DNA of 64,000 nt from Urechis unicinctus (taxonomy: Eukaryota > Annelida > Polychaeta > Xenopneusta > Urechidae): assembly GCA_034190875.2 (NCBI GenBank), contig CM067351.1:3025510-3089509 (forward strand), in the 5' to 3' direction. This document shows positions 1 to 11,087 of the stretch, in pieces. Below the pieces are notes generated by a model that had not been told where the DNA came from, did no database searches, and saw only the letters and a program-made list of their open reading frames with translations. The position numbers were made by a program, and so were the translations under genes. Position 1 is the stretch's first letter, and each line of letters opens with the position of its first letter.

Positions 1-87
1 TTTGTTATTGTAAAAGACTTGTTAGCCCAAAAGCAAAAGTGCTAGTAGGCAACCAGCAGTTAAACCAATCACTAACGCGGTTTTTAA

Positions 88-270
88 CACTTCATTAGTT
101 GTTCTTCTAGTAGTCGCTGGCTTATCCCCACTTATGACCTAGAAACAGAGGGGTTTATGGCTTGGTTGCAGAACAAGCTTTGGGGCGTTAATATTAACAT
201 TGATTCTCAGGCCTTGCCCATCTCCCGCAATGACAATTTGATTATTATCCAGTTACTTTACCAATGTTGA
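88..270 (+). other. Short unassigned coding-like segment
   Basis: An open stretch of about 60 codons reads like globular protein (RWLIPTYDLETEGFMAW, then WGVNINIDSQALPISRND). It is followed up to about 1,230 by DNA with scattered protein-like pieces but no frame I can support. I do not recognise a family. It may be remnants of the same coding unit that ends at 1,656, or an unrelated decayed insertion. Treat it as unassigned. Confidence 0.2.
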
Positions 271-1239
271 GTCTCATGTCTTATGGAATCATGTAAAGAC
301 CAGTTCGAAATACATAATGAACCTTTGAGCTCGCATTCCGGAGGAATTTTTAAAACCTGTTGATGGCCAAGGGAATGTCACCTGATAGCATCTTCAACAA
401 CATTTTTTGTGCGTCTAGGGATGTGCCTGTACCTAGAGCGGGTTTTTGCTTGAGGGCATAGAAAAGCCAGGGGCTGTGAATCCTTACATTTTTACCATAA
501 TGTATGATGCCCAAGCATGATAAGCTTCTGTTTCCTGAGCTATGTAGTTGACGTGCTCACTTGACCAACGGGTGCTGTATGCTGTACTATCCTGTAAAAA
601 CGCAAACGGCTTCTGTTACATGAGCCCAGGGGCTTTCCTCTTTGAACCGAGCCTAGATCATCACTCTCTGGGACTTTAAGTCGCCAACCTTTTCATGGGT
701 GAACCCAAACCTCAAGACGGATGCATTCATAGGCTCTATGATTAAACGGGTTATGAAACGGATCCCATCCATCACCTTCTGCTATAGGAGCCCATAGCTC
801 AGATAGAATAGTCTGGTTTGGTAGTACACGTGGAATCTTTAAACAGACATTGTAAGGGGGTGGTAAACTCCACAATCTACAGTAGCACACCAGAGTGCAA
901 AATTTACATGGTTTTGATAGAGGCCCATTAGAACAGTTTACCAATGGTCAACAGCGCTGTCTGAACTGATCTGGGGTATGCGATATGTGTTACCAAACAT
1001 CTATTAAAACTGTGCTATGAATCACCCCTGCGATTGGTTTTGGCATGAATATCAACCTGTATATACACCGCCTGAAAGTCCCTGCTTCTGAGGTTGCATT
1101 CATACGTCGTTATGGCAGTGTATTTCGCGTTGGAATTAAAGGCATATGGATATGGATTCATATTTCCCAATTATGTATCATTCTCTGACATATGTTCATA
1201 TCGGCGAGGCATTGGCCCTACTAAATTGTTGCCAATAGA

Positions 1240-1656
1240 AAGTATGTTGATGTGCAAATCAGGATGCAGCGACGAGAATATATAGGCACACATAATAAGT
1301 CCGTCATTTCCATTTGGGATGGAGCAAACGGCTCCCTACAGAGCGGATATGGGTGGTCGTTTGGAGATGCAACCAGGGGTCAAACCTCACAAGACGGAAG
1401 CTGTGGATATAGCTGGTTATCAAGTGGTAAGATTATTCGTATGGGGTTGTCTTCTGGTGAAGGCGTTGATCATGAAGCTATACAATTTGTTCCTGCTGTG
1501 AATGGAACAAATCAAACAGTAGGGATGTGTAAGCCTGCTAGACAACGGGCTGTCGCAATATTTTTTGTCCCACCTTCACAGATGGAACATGGCAATGTTA
1601 TTAACTTTTATACAACAAATTCAAACGACCTGCTCAGTAGTGTCACTCTTAATTGA
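1240..1656 (+). CDS. Candidate terminal exon of an unidentified protein
   Basis: A plausible acceptor (pyrimidine-rich stretch ending CCAATAG) precedes an open frame starting KYVDVQIRMQRREYIGTHN and ending SSVTLN before a TGA. The roughly 138 residues are rich in Gly, Ser and Asn and look like a beta-rich fold: SIWDGANGSLQSGYGWSFGD, then DGSCGYSWLSSGKIIRMGL, then QRAVAIFFVPPSQMEHGNVI. Three cysteines are visible and there is no membrane segment. I do not recognise the family. Upstream DNA from 1,090 to 1,240 has no convincing matching exon. The length and even composition argue against chance, but a retained fragment of an old insertion cannot be excluded. Confidence 0.45.
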   Translation, partial: KYVDVQIRMQRREYIGTHNKSVISIWDGANGSLQSGYGWSFGDATRGQTSQDGSCGYSWLSSGKIIRMGLSSGEGVDHEAIQFVPAVNGTNQTVGMCKPARQRAVAIFFVPPSQMEHGNVINFYTTNSNDLLSSVTLN

Positions 1657-2142
1657 ACTTGACATGTAGCCATATAGACTCGGTATGAAGCAACAACCAA
1701 CCGTGGGCAATTTTCTTAGTACATGAGCGATAATGTAAACGGATAAGCATTGATGTTTAAGGCCTTTTGCACAATAATATACTGAATTAAACAATTCGGT
1801 AGGCAGGACAAACCTACAACTACAACACTATAGCACCACGAGATATACACAATCAGGCGGCTGGTCATTTCTGCAATGCAGAATACATGCCTAATATGTC
1901 ATACATGATCACATACACATGAATCAAATCCAACGTTGTGTTGATTGAAAAGCTTTAATGGATTAGAAAATCCCTTTGATACAAATTGACAAACATCGAT
2001 TACAGTTCACATCACAATGCTGTTCATGATATGGTTCAAGAAAGATGAGCCTAATGAGATTACAGGTCAGGTAAGTCGTCGTTGGTGCAGATGGAAGGGC
2101 GGAGCTGGGAATGACAATCGACAAAGCATCAACTTCAAGTTC

Positions 2143-3122
2143 TTATTTCTTGGTCAGGAAGACTTTCACAAATTCTGTAACAACAAAATCACCGTGCCAT
2201 TGTCAGTTTATCTAGGCAAAAACGACCTATCAGCAATTTTGTCTAGCTGGTGCGCATAACAACGCAAAGAAACTCACCATCGTAGTCTACTTGACCATCA
2301 CCGTTCAAGTCGATCTCTCTAATGGTGTCCTCCACCGCTTCGTCGGATACTTTGTCACTGCTAACATTTTTAAGCACTGTCTTCAGCTCACTGGCAGAAA
2401 TGATCCCATTGTTGTCCGTGTCAATGAGTGGAAATGCTTCCAGTAGCTGATCTGCAGGGTCACTAGCATAGGCTGTCATAATCACCATGAACTCTTGGAA
2501 GTCAATGAATCCATCTTCTGCAAATGAACATCATGTATACATTACTAAAAGAAACATGAATTTATATAAGATTAACATAGCCGTACACGAGGTGCTATCA
2601 AGATGGTGAAGGATGGGGAGGGGGCGATCATCTCCCTCACACCCAACTAATGTTATTCGTCACGACCCACAGACTTTATGAGGACATCATTCTTGTGGGA
2701 TCACTTTCCCCTCACAAAATATGATACAAGAGTTGCAGCTTATGTAGAACATGAGGCAAAATAATATATCTATCGACCTGATATGTATGATATGTGTCGT
2801 CTGCGTTTGTCTGTCAGACTACCTACTGTCTGTATCAGCGGTGAGCATGATTCCGTCAAGCTCCTCCTGGCTTGGAGATGTCCCATCCTCTCCATCATCC
2901 CCCTTAACTCCGTCATAGAGATCTTATCATCGTGTTTTTATCAAACATTTTAAACGTCTCCCTGAACTCTGCTGAAACAGTTAACGAAGGATTTTAATCA
3001 CACAAGTAAACTGGGGGTTATTTTGATTCATAGCTCTCTATAATGCATGGTAAAGATAGTCCCAATGAGGCAGGGAAATGTGCGCGTTTGCTTAAACTCT
3101 TACCCTGTTGCTCTGCAGTCAT
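2143..3122 (-). CDS. Calmodulin-like EF-hand protein, four exons
   Basis: A cytosolic four-EF-hand calcium sensor of calmodulin/troponin C type, about 145 residues against 149 for calmodulin. Exons run 3122-3104, 2971-2827, 2517-2278 and 2174-2143, with introns of 132, 309 and 103 bases and GT-AG ends (donors GTAAGA, GTAGGT, GTGAGT). Phases agree across all joins. The start is MTAEQQ, then AEFRETFKMFDK; the end is DEFVKVFLTKK and TAA. Loops 2 to 4 are canonical (DTDKDGFIDFQE, DTDNNGIISASE, DLNGDGQVDYDE). Loop 1 is degenerate, with Asp in place of the usual Gly at position 6. Exon 2 is one base short in two places, at the AAAAA run near 2,940 and the GGG run near 2,883; one more A and one more G restore an unbroken calmodulin-like frame. 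These look like homopolymer sequencing errors, though a recent pseudogene is possible. Whether it is a calmodulin paralogue or a troponin C is undecided. Confidence 0.85.
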
Positions 3123-3660
3123 TTTCCCCACCTATCACACACAAAGATATGTATGGTGAGTTTCAATACGATCAATATTTGTTCTTCCGTGCTGGCAGTG
3201 AATAGTACAGCATTTCGGTGTATAATACGATATATCACCACACAACAATCATAACAGGATAGCCTGTATCATCCTTAAACATTCTTAGACATGAAAGATT
3301 GATCACAACTCATAAGTTCAAAACTAAATTAATTAGCCAGCGACAAGACATTCAACCAGATTGATGATAATATTTTATCAGTCCCGTGGGCTTATTTTTT
3401 TGTCAGTTAGTCCGAAAATGTGGCGACGGATGCCGATTCAATGCGTAAAGTATGGGATGGAAATGAAATTCTTCGGTAAGCAATAATGTCAATCTAATGT
3501 ACCAACCTAGCCAGCTAGTCGTTCACTCAACGACGCTGGCCCTAGGGCACACTTACCGCATCTATAATGTCCGCTAACACTGTTATACAGGGAACAATAA
3601 ACTACAGATTCCGGCCAGGCATGTGTTACTCACAAGTCGCTCAGGCTATCAGGCCGTGAA
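3123..3660 (-). promoter_or_regulatory. Leader and probable promoter side of the calmodulin-like gene
   Basis: Reading on the minus strand, two strong donor-like sites lie upstream of the ATG: GTGAGT near 3,628 and GTAAGT near 3,554. An AG just before the GGTGGGG preceding the ATG could be the matching acceptor. This would fit one or two untranslated leader exons. No TATA box or other defined core element is evident. Confidence 0.3.
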
Positions 3661-3689
3661 TTTATAGACAGCATGGAATTCTGGAACAT

Positions 3690-5450
3690 AAACAGTAGTG
3701 ACGTCGTTACTCCTGACACATACAAGCTGACGAGGTATTTTCACTATTTCCACGAGGTTAGCCGGGAAGGGGAAACACCGTTGGCCGGGGGCGATGTGCT
3801 TCTCGCATAACAGCTACAGTATAGTTGCCTGAGATCACACTAACCGTCGACTTTATGGCTGTATTTTTTTAACCACAAAGCGATTCATTGAAGATATAAA
3901 CCGCCAGCTACTCAATGAAACTGCTCGCAGTAACGTAATTTATTATTGTTTTAGTACCGTTCTCTCATCATGCTAAAGGCATCACATTTTAGGTGCATTT
4001 CATCAAACACCATCGTTACCCTGCTGTTATAAAACATTAACTGACTAATTCATTTGCCATTCAGGCATTTTGCGGCGTTAGTAAAGTCCGTCTGCTGATT
4101 ATTTGATGCGACAAAATAAAGAAATCAAATTTTACACATGTTAGACATTTGTAGAAATGATTTTACTGCGCATGCGGTGTAACTAGACACCTTCGCACTT
4201 CGTGAAAATTACAGTCAGCAAAATCGATAAATGTTAACAATCTCGGATAAGACTACCATCAAAATGTCCGTTTACGGTCAGTAAATACAATCTATTGCTG
4301 CTCGACTGATTGATGGAACCTCTCTCATACTGTCTCTAACCCAGCCACTCAAACACTCACTCATTCGATCGCTCACTTTATCAGTCTAATGTACATACAC
4401 AACCACACGCACGCACACACCCACTTATGCACCCTATCCTCACTCATGCAAACACCCACTCGATATCTGGCTCCATTATTTTGTCATCCAATTCCCGACT
4501 CCCTTCATGCAAACACAAACGCGCCCTTCATTCCCACGGATGCCTTGGTTGCCACACCCATTCTTAACACTGTAAGTATCAGCAAGCTACTGAACAGACA
4601 ACCGCTCAGCTTGATGGTAAGTCGGTATATTCAACATTGCTTGGATGAATGGATGTTGCCGTGGAAGCGAGTTGTATGCGTGGAAGTGATGTGCCATTCA
4701 CGGCGAAATGACGGGGAAACGGGGCGCACGGTGGGACAAAACAGCCAGTCATGTATGGAACATTATTGACAACCGCATGGTATGTAGCACCTACCTTGAC
4801 TGTGCGTCGCATCTCATTATGACTCACCTGCACGCCAATACCGCCCTAGTTGGGCATACTGTCCATCATCAATCGTTCTGTCATATATGACCACATTAAT
4901 ATTGGCCACTGTCAGAATGCCACTCATATATTTGACAAGCTCACCTGAAAAGCTCATCCGCCTTCGACATATAAGTGACACATTTGATTTCACCTCATTC
5001 CTTTTCTAACTGGTAGGTCGCAGAATATACGGCTCACAAAAAATGGTCTGAGGTTGAAAGGCGCTTTTCAATGAGAGCTTACAGTGCAGCTAAGGTGAAA
5101 TTGACAGAAACGGCTCTGTGAACATTTGTGAGTTGTCATGTTCACATCACAACAGCGTCTATACAGGCTTTAAACAAAATACGCGTGTAATTGCCGTAAA
5201 GCGTGCTTTTCGGGGAAGCTGTGGATACATAAAAAAACATGCAGCCGTCGGAACTCTGTGTAGGTCACCAGTGCTAGTCAATTAATGGTTACACAGTGTG
5301 TAGTGATGAAAAGCGAGCCATATTATGACAATATAGCGCTATGAATTATGACTCTGTGCACGACCACTGGAACACATGTCGCATTCAATGGCGCTCTGGT
5401 GTACATTGTTAGAGCCATCCTGTGTACTGATGCGCACGTGCGGCTGGGCG
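3690..5450. repeat. Dispersed repeat family A, copy 1 (longest)
   Basis: About 1.7 kb of DNA recurs elsewhere in the window in diverged form: 33,160-33,510 matches 3,900-4,140, 41,990-42,880 matches 4,150-4,960, and 51,425-51,690 plus 53,906-54,165 match 4,690-5,440. Shared landmarks include TTTCATCAAACACCATCG, CTGAACAGACAACC, GACAACCGCATGGTATGT and GAGCCATCCTGTGTACT. No reading frame is conserved between copies. Terminal repeats are not evident, so the family could be a non-autonomous element or a piece of an old segmental duplication. Confidence 0.7.
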
Positions 5451-5607
5451 GTAGGCGACCGCTACAGCATACATTGGATGGCAACGTCTTCAATAGCCCT
5501 GTCATTTCATTACACTTTTATGCTAGTTATTACTGGAGTGTGCCTTCCAGTTGCTAAGGGAAACCAGCAGAGACGCGTTCATATCTTATGGGAGGCGCCT
5601 TAGAACT

Positions 5608-5647
5608 TGATGGCCTATTTCCGCTTATTAGGAGATATATATGTATA

Positions 5648-5726
<79 letters not shown>

Positions 5727-5780
5727 GCATTTATGAAAATACTTACATAACTATAAATATGTATATATATATGTTTGCGT
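5608..5780. repeat. TA microsatellite with a short shared flank
   Basis: A (TA)n tract at 5,633-5,728 follows directly on CTATTTCCGCTTATTAGGAG. The same 20-mer sits in the 320-bp repeat at 57,159 and, with one change, at 61,054. It looks like a trimmed copy of that repeat fused to its microsatellite. Confidence 0.7.
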
Positions 5781-6287
5781 GCGTGCTTGCGAGTGTGTGT
5801 GCTGGCAACCAGTCAGCGCGCCAGGACGAGTTCAGCCGCTATGCATCTCTGTAGAGCTATTCTTGTCATAACGTTCCTCATCATACCGTGACTCGAACTT
5901 ATGATCGATCGAGTAGCAACGCGTTTCCTTGCAGTGGCAGTAGCTTGACATTGCAGGCAGCTTGACTCATCTGTCGCACAGCCCAATATGTGATACAGGT
6001 TAAGAAGGCGGACCTTAGCTTAGAGGATTCACTCCCAATAAATACGCAAAACCGCCTTCTGTGTGCCAGCGTGTAGCTTGTGGTAGCGTCTATCCTAAAC
6101 CCACGCGAACATTTTGACGCACGGTCGCCTTAACAAATAGAATGACTCAAATACTTCAATATGAATAACACTCCGATGAGCTTTTGTTGATTTGCAAGAA
6201 ACGCTCACTAGTCAATTAGAGTGACCCCTCTCAGCGCAATTAGAAGCTCTTTGATATTGGTTTGATTGGCACCTTAACAATATATTA

Positions 6288-6290
<3 letters not shown>

Positions 6291-6360
<70 letters not shown>
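6291..6360. repeat. GT dinucleotide microsatellite
   Basis: About 35 uninterrupted GT units. The flanks from 5,790 to 7,290 show no gene I can support. Open frames through the tract are artefacts of the repeat. Confidence 0.95.
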
Positions 6361-6364
<4 letters not shown>

Positions 6365-7289
6365 TTGCGTTCTAAATATGGCTTGTAATTCAGTTTTCAA
6401 GTCTATTTTGTAAGTTCTCGCCCATGCGTTATTACCTGAGAATACCACAGAGGTCATTTAATCGAGGCTAGAAGGTCATTTTTCCACAACGACCAAGTTG
6501 AATTACTGTGCATGGGCAGACATATGATCTATACCCCGAAATAATGTGTCCTGTCTAGCATCATTCGAGAATAAATGTTATTAAATCGCTGAACCGGGAC
6601 AGATCTTTAACATGAGTTGAGAATTAGGATCATGATTATACACATTCAAGTGGAGTGCGTATCGTTTTATTTCATATGGCAAACACACTCTGTTGGGAAG
6701 TCCCTCATCGCATGTCAATGAGTTTATGGGTGTCAAAAGATTTACCCCGATGAGAATTCCATGGGTAAATGTTCATTGGAACACTGGCACCACTATAAGT
6801 AGCTGTTAATGGCCGCATGCAGGTTATGTAGGCAGTCACATCGCCACTCGTCATTATTGGTGTCCTTGTTGACAATACAAGCAAACAGCTGCTTCATTAA
6901 ACACAAATATGAATAATTATTTTATCATAGGGTCATTTTCCCTGGGGATAACTATCTATCATCACACATTTATACATCAATGATCGTTAAACGTGTTTGG
7001 CTGTTGATATATATATGCAATGTTTGGGGGGTATTGACGAGCATGAAAATTACATCGAATGAGTGAAACTATACAAATAGACCTATATTACCAAGCTTAT
7101 GAGAGTATTATTAGACGAACGTCTCCAAATTTGGCGCAGTATTTGGGATTGTAAATGGATCAATTCTCTCTCAGGTCTAAATAATGGATATACATGAATA
7201 ATAGTCCAATAGATTCGCTGGCCCAGTGACAAACTGCTATTGAAGCGAACTTCAAACGATGTATTCCTGGCTTGCTACATTTCCGATAT

Positions 7290-7527
7290 TCATATAGATT
7301 CTTTGCTTTTCCATATAATACCCCATCCGTCATATTCAATCACGTTATAACGATAGTGTTCAGGTCTCGCTTGTTGTGTTAAAACTCTAACATTTTCTAA
7401 TGTACCAACTCTGAAGACAACATATTGGGTTGTTTGTGTAAAAACTAAGCTCCAGAATAGGCTAAGGCGTAAATATACATCATGAAGTATAATTGCCTCA
7501 TCTTTAGTCAATTTTGGGGGCGGCAAA
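7290..7527 (-). CDS. Candidate terminal exon, unidentified protein
   Basis: A strong acceptor (CCTTGTCGTCCTCATCAG on the minus strand) is followed by an open frame of 78 codons. It runs from LPPPKLTKDEAIILHDVYLR through TTQYVVFRVGTLENVRVL and RPEHYRYNVIEYDGWGIIW to KSKESI and TGA. The residue mix is normal for a globular protein. The family is not recognised. A second coding-like stretch lies upstream on the same strand at 7,639-7,839, but no clean donor links the two. It could be the 3' end of a real gene or a stray old exon. Confidence 0.4.
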
Positions 7528-7638
7528 CTGATGAGGACGACAAGGTCACATTACTTATGAATGATGAAGGAGACTTTGTGTGATGTATCGCTGCAGCAGA
7601 TGGCGACCGTCGGAGTAAGGGGAAGTTGGACCGCTGTA

Positions 7639-7839
7639 TTAACAATGAGCTTTGGGGGTATAAGAGGATGTCATATAAATATTATGACTATCTAGCCCAA
7701 CGTAAGCGCCTTTCAAGTTAGTAGCTTTTGATGTGCTTTTACCAGAAACCGTCTTTGACAAATCGATTCGTTGTGCAAGGTATGCAAGGTCAATAGTTGA
7801 TTGTGATAGTGAAACCAGGGTAATGGTATTATGGAACAT
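7639..7839 (-). other. Coding-like stretch upstream of the 7.4 kb exon
   Basis: Open for 66 codons, with the middle reading SQSTIDLAYLAQRIDLSKTV. A usable donor, CTG before GTAAAAGC, lies after SKTVS. It may be an upstream exon of the 7,290-7,527 segment, but I could not match the phases with confidence. Confidence 0.2.
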
Positions 7840-7979
7840 ATAAAATGTGGATTAGGCATACATTGTGATTCCATGTTTGCCTAATGATCCATACATAACC
7901 ATAAAGCTTTTCAAAATCGTTCAAACTTGGACAATTAATTGGTTTTCGAGCGGAATTGCAATGTACTTTATGCTTTATT

Positions 7980-9430
7980 TGCAAATGCAGCGACGCCTGT
8001 ATTCACTAATCCTTAGACAACATTAATACACCAATACAGACATATCAGAGTATCATTGCCCTCATTTCATGAATAAAATAAGATGAGGAAACCAGAGCCC
8101 CACGATTAGTGTCCTATACAATACATTTAATATGCTTTACTCGGCTAGACAAGTGATTTGACTAGAACATTTTGTGCCGTCAAAAGTACATGATTATTCA
8201 GTAACTTGTTGCGCGTTGCTAATTAGAATTATAAAAGTCCGACACAAATGGAGCTCACCAGGGAACATCCCTGCCTTTTGCAGCAAAATGCCAAATTACA
8301 TTCTGGTTTGGTGTATTAATGCCATCATTCCAAAGTTCCCCATGATGGAAAGCTTATTCATAGTCAGATTGAAGTTTTTCAAACGTCGTGCTTATTGCGC
8401 GTTTCATGGGGAGTTATACTTTGAACATCCGTGTCAAAAAATGATGAGGACCCATTTAATTAAAAGTCAGATTATGCAAACATGATCAAATCGTGTGTCT
8501 GTGATGCCAGATATCGTCACCAGGGCGTATGGCATTGTCGACGGCATACGAAAGCCTACATGAGTTCAGTAATGGTCAACTGAGCAAATGAAAAGTGTAT
8601 TGTTTTTGGCTCTTTCCTGATACAATTATACATATGATGGGTGAGCATGCATCATGGAAGAGAGTAACACAGCCTAACAACTGGTTGTCTGCGTATTGGA
8701 CAAAATTCATCTGATGACACGTGTTATTGCAGTGACTTGATCAGCATATTGGTCGATTACGTGCACAATGGAAAGCATCAACTTCATATTGAATGTACTT
8801 GTTATTATTCATCCCCTTGTGTAAGATGAATTCACTATCGGCCATTTTTGCAATTCTGGTAATCCCTTTCGTATGCAGCGACGCCTGTATTCACATAATT
8901 TTTCATACAACATTAATTTCATGTACAAAGCAATCAATATGGGATGTTATCTGACTTTAATCCCGTTCATTGGTTTTTAATCCATTATTATATCCCCTGA
9001 ATGCGGACCCATTCGTCGGTCATGATGGCAGATGCCACAATTGGGGAATAGGAGATTTGGGAAATACAACATTCAGATGAGAGACAAAATCAATCATGAG
9101 AAGAGTTACAGTGATAAGATATTTATGCATGTCGTGGATTTACAGTTAATTGTCGACGGTATGAGGATAAAGCCTACATGCGTTGCAAATGCTACATTGG
9201 TCGATTACTGATCATGAAAAAGCCTAATTGCTCCAGTTAACAGATCTTAATTGCACATAAAATTAACGAATCGTTTGATGGAATGTAGCATGATTGAGAA
9301 CATTCTGGTCACGTCCGTATGGCAACTGACGAATAATTTCATTACTATCTGCCATTGGACGAATCGGGGGATGAGAGCATGACACGTGTCATAACACGGA
9401 TGTACAGTGACTTGATCACAGTTTGGTCAT
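7980..9430. repeat. Diverged direct duplication, two arms
   Basis: Landmarks recur in the same order about 890 bases apart and drawing closer downstream: GCAGCGACGCCTGTATTCAC at 7,988 and 8,878; TTGTCGACGG with AAGCCTACATG near 8,538 and 9,151; ACACGTGT with CAGTGACTTGATCA near 8,717 and 9,385. A related GTGAGCATCCATCATGGA occurs at 11,893. The arms carry no conserved coding frame. Confidence 0.55.
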
Positions 9431-9712
9431 ATCATGACAGTTTGTCACATGACAATTTTGTCATACACAGTTTGTCATACCATGGCAGTTTGTCATACCA
9501 GTACAGTTTGTCATACCATGGCAGTTTGTCATACCAGCACAGTTTGTCATACCATGGCAGTTTGTCATACCAGTACAGTTTGTCATACCATGGCAGTTTG
9601 TCATACCAGCACAGTTTGTCATACCATGGCAGTTTGTCATACCATGACAGTTTGTCATACAATGATAGTTTGTCATGCCATGACAGCTTGTCATGCCATG
9701 ACAGTTTGTCGT
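9425..9712. repeat. 18-bp minisatellite with higher-order order
   Basis: About 15 units of CAGTTTGTCATACC plus a variable ending (ATGG, AGTA or AGCA). The endings alternate to give a 36- to 72-bp higher-order repeat. Because 18 is a multiple of three and units lack stops in several frames, long open frames appear on both strands. I do not regard them as genes. Confidence 0.95.
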
Positions 9713-9845
9713 AACGTAACATTGCAGGACAGTCTGTCATGTAAGAAGGTCGAGATGAATAACATTCCGGTTCTTTGTCTCCTATGGTAGCTTGTGATGA
9801 TAAATCATGAAAGATAATTCATGGAAAGTGGTTTAAAATAAATTC

Positions 9846-10365
9846 AAGTGACCAACAATAGCGTGACATTTTGGCAGTTCTTTCATTTACTTGTTTACCG
9901 TAAAACGAAACGAACAAATATATGGGTCAGCGCGTCAGCTCTAAAGCGATTGATTGGATGCGGAAGCAACAAAATGTCTACATTGCCATCGATGCTTATG
10001 AACGGAGCATCGCGAAATTTTAATAGTTTATCTCCTGATATATATTGTACTCAAACAAAGGATAATCATTTTTACGTTAGAGAGTGGTTCCATGAACCAG
10101 CCAATATACTGAAAGGGGTTATGACAAGTGACAATAGCATGACATTTTGGCAGTATATCTAACTTGTTTACAATAGCACAAATATATGGGTCAGTGCTTC
10201 AGCTCTAAAGCGATATTGGATGCGGAAGCAACATAAATGTCTACATATGCTTATATACGGAGCATCGCGAAATTTTAATAGTATATCTCCTGATATATAT
10301 ATACTCAAACAAAGGAGAATCATTTTTATAGAGAGAGTGGAGATGAGAATATACTAGAGTTATGA
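9846..10365. repeat. Tandem duplication of about 280 bp
   Basis: Unit 1 (9,846-10,125) and unit 2 (10,126-10,365) share AGTGACNAACAATAGC, then ACATTTTGGCAGT, AAATATATGGGTCAG, GGATGCGGAAGCAACA and GGAGCATCGCGAAATTTTAA. Unit 2 is shorter through many small internal losses and runs directly into a TA tract. Confidence 0.9.
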
Positions 10366-10381
10366 CAGATATATATATATA

Positions 10382-10414
<33 letters not shown>

Positions 10415-10420
10415 TATATA

Positions 10421-10466
<46 letters not shown>
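10366..10466. repeat. TA microsatellite
   Basis: Nearly pure TA with a few CT interruptions. It follows directly on the eroded second unit of the tandem duplication. Confidence 0.95.
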
Positions 10467-10467
<1 letters not shown>

Positions 10468-10954
10468 CTGGGGGGTGGAGATGTAGATGTGAGCATGTAT
10501 GCGTATGTGTGCGTTTGTGGATTCCAATGCATTATACTGCCTAAGCAACATCAACATCAACGTCCTAATTGTGTCTTGGGCTGTTACGGTTGTGATAAGC
10601 TTGCGCTCTGTATTGACATGACCCTGTCAACCGCAGTGATATCAATTATTTCACAAACAGTAATTGTGTTCACTTAATGCAAAAAAGAACATGTAGCATG
10701 TCTATCTTCTACAAATCATTAGATTTTTTACTAATATCGATAAGAAAGAGAATCCAATGCTGCGACTCGCACACCAGTACAACTCTGTTTTCCAGACCAA
10801 TGATTTCAAGTGCAAATAAGTAATTGATACAAATATATTGACCAAAATCGTCGTCCCGAGACCAATTCATTCCATCTATTACATTGTTCCTCATAAATAT
10901 GTATGCTTGCTGCATAAATTGACAAGCGGTGATAACTGACTATTACTCGCACAG

Positions 10955-11087
10955 AACATCACATTTCATCTCTTGATGTTTCCCAAATGACCGATTCACA
11001 TCAACAAACTTCATCTGAATCTATCCGGTTGGTCAAACGACTTGCAACGATGCTATCCGACTTTTATTTCGCGTATCGATCCATTTG
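10955..11087 (+). CDS. Candidate exon of an unidentified gene (upstream part)
   Basis: Acceptor TATTACTCGCACAG and donor TTTG before GTGAGTTT bound a fully open exon reading HHISSLDVSQMTDSHQQTSS, then ESIRLVKRLATMLSDFYFAY. It enters with two bases and leaves with two bases of a codon. The exon at 12,194-12,309 enters with one base, so the two can be spliced in frame across an intron of about 1.1 kb, giving a Trp codon at the join. The polar, charged residue mix is typical of exons. I do not recognise the family and found no further member. Confidence 0.4.

Noticed and set aside
1997-2070. Plus-strand exon candidate MLFMIWFKKDEPNEITGQ with GTAAGT donor
   Set aside because: It lies opposite the 3' end of the calmodulin-like gene; no partner exon and a weak acceptor.
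3407-3475. Plus-strand exon candidate SPKMWRRMPIQCVKYG with good acceptor and GTAAGC donor
   Set aside because: It lies opposite the leader of the calmodulin-like gene, has no partner exon and is only 69 bases long.
5588-5854. Open frames of alternating Tyr-Ile through TA tracts (also at 10.4, 14.6, 30.6, 49.5, 55.7 and 57.5 kb)
   Set aside because: They are translations of microsatellites; both strands and several frames are open at once.
5880-5935. tRNA-like B box (AAGTTCGAGTC on the minus strand)
   Set aside because: No A box, stems or anticodon arm could be built around it.
8174-8485. 103-codon plus-strand frame
   Set aside because: Residue mix and lack of splice signals fit chance; it overlaps a diverged duplication with no frame conservation.
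9432-9790. Long frames across the 18-bp array on both strands
   Set aside because: The unit length is a multiple of three and lacks stops; no start or splice context suggests a gene.
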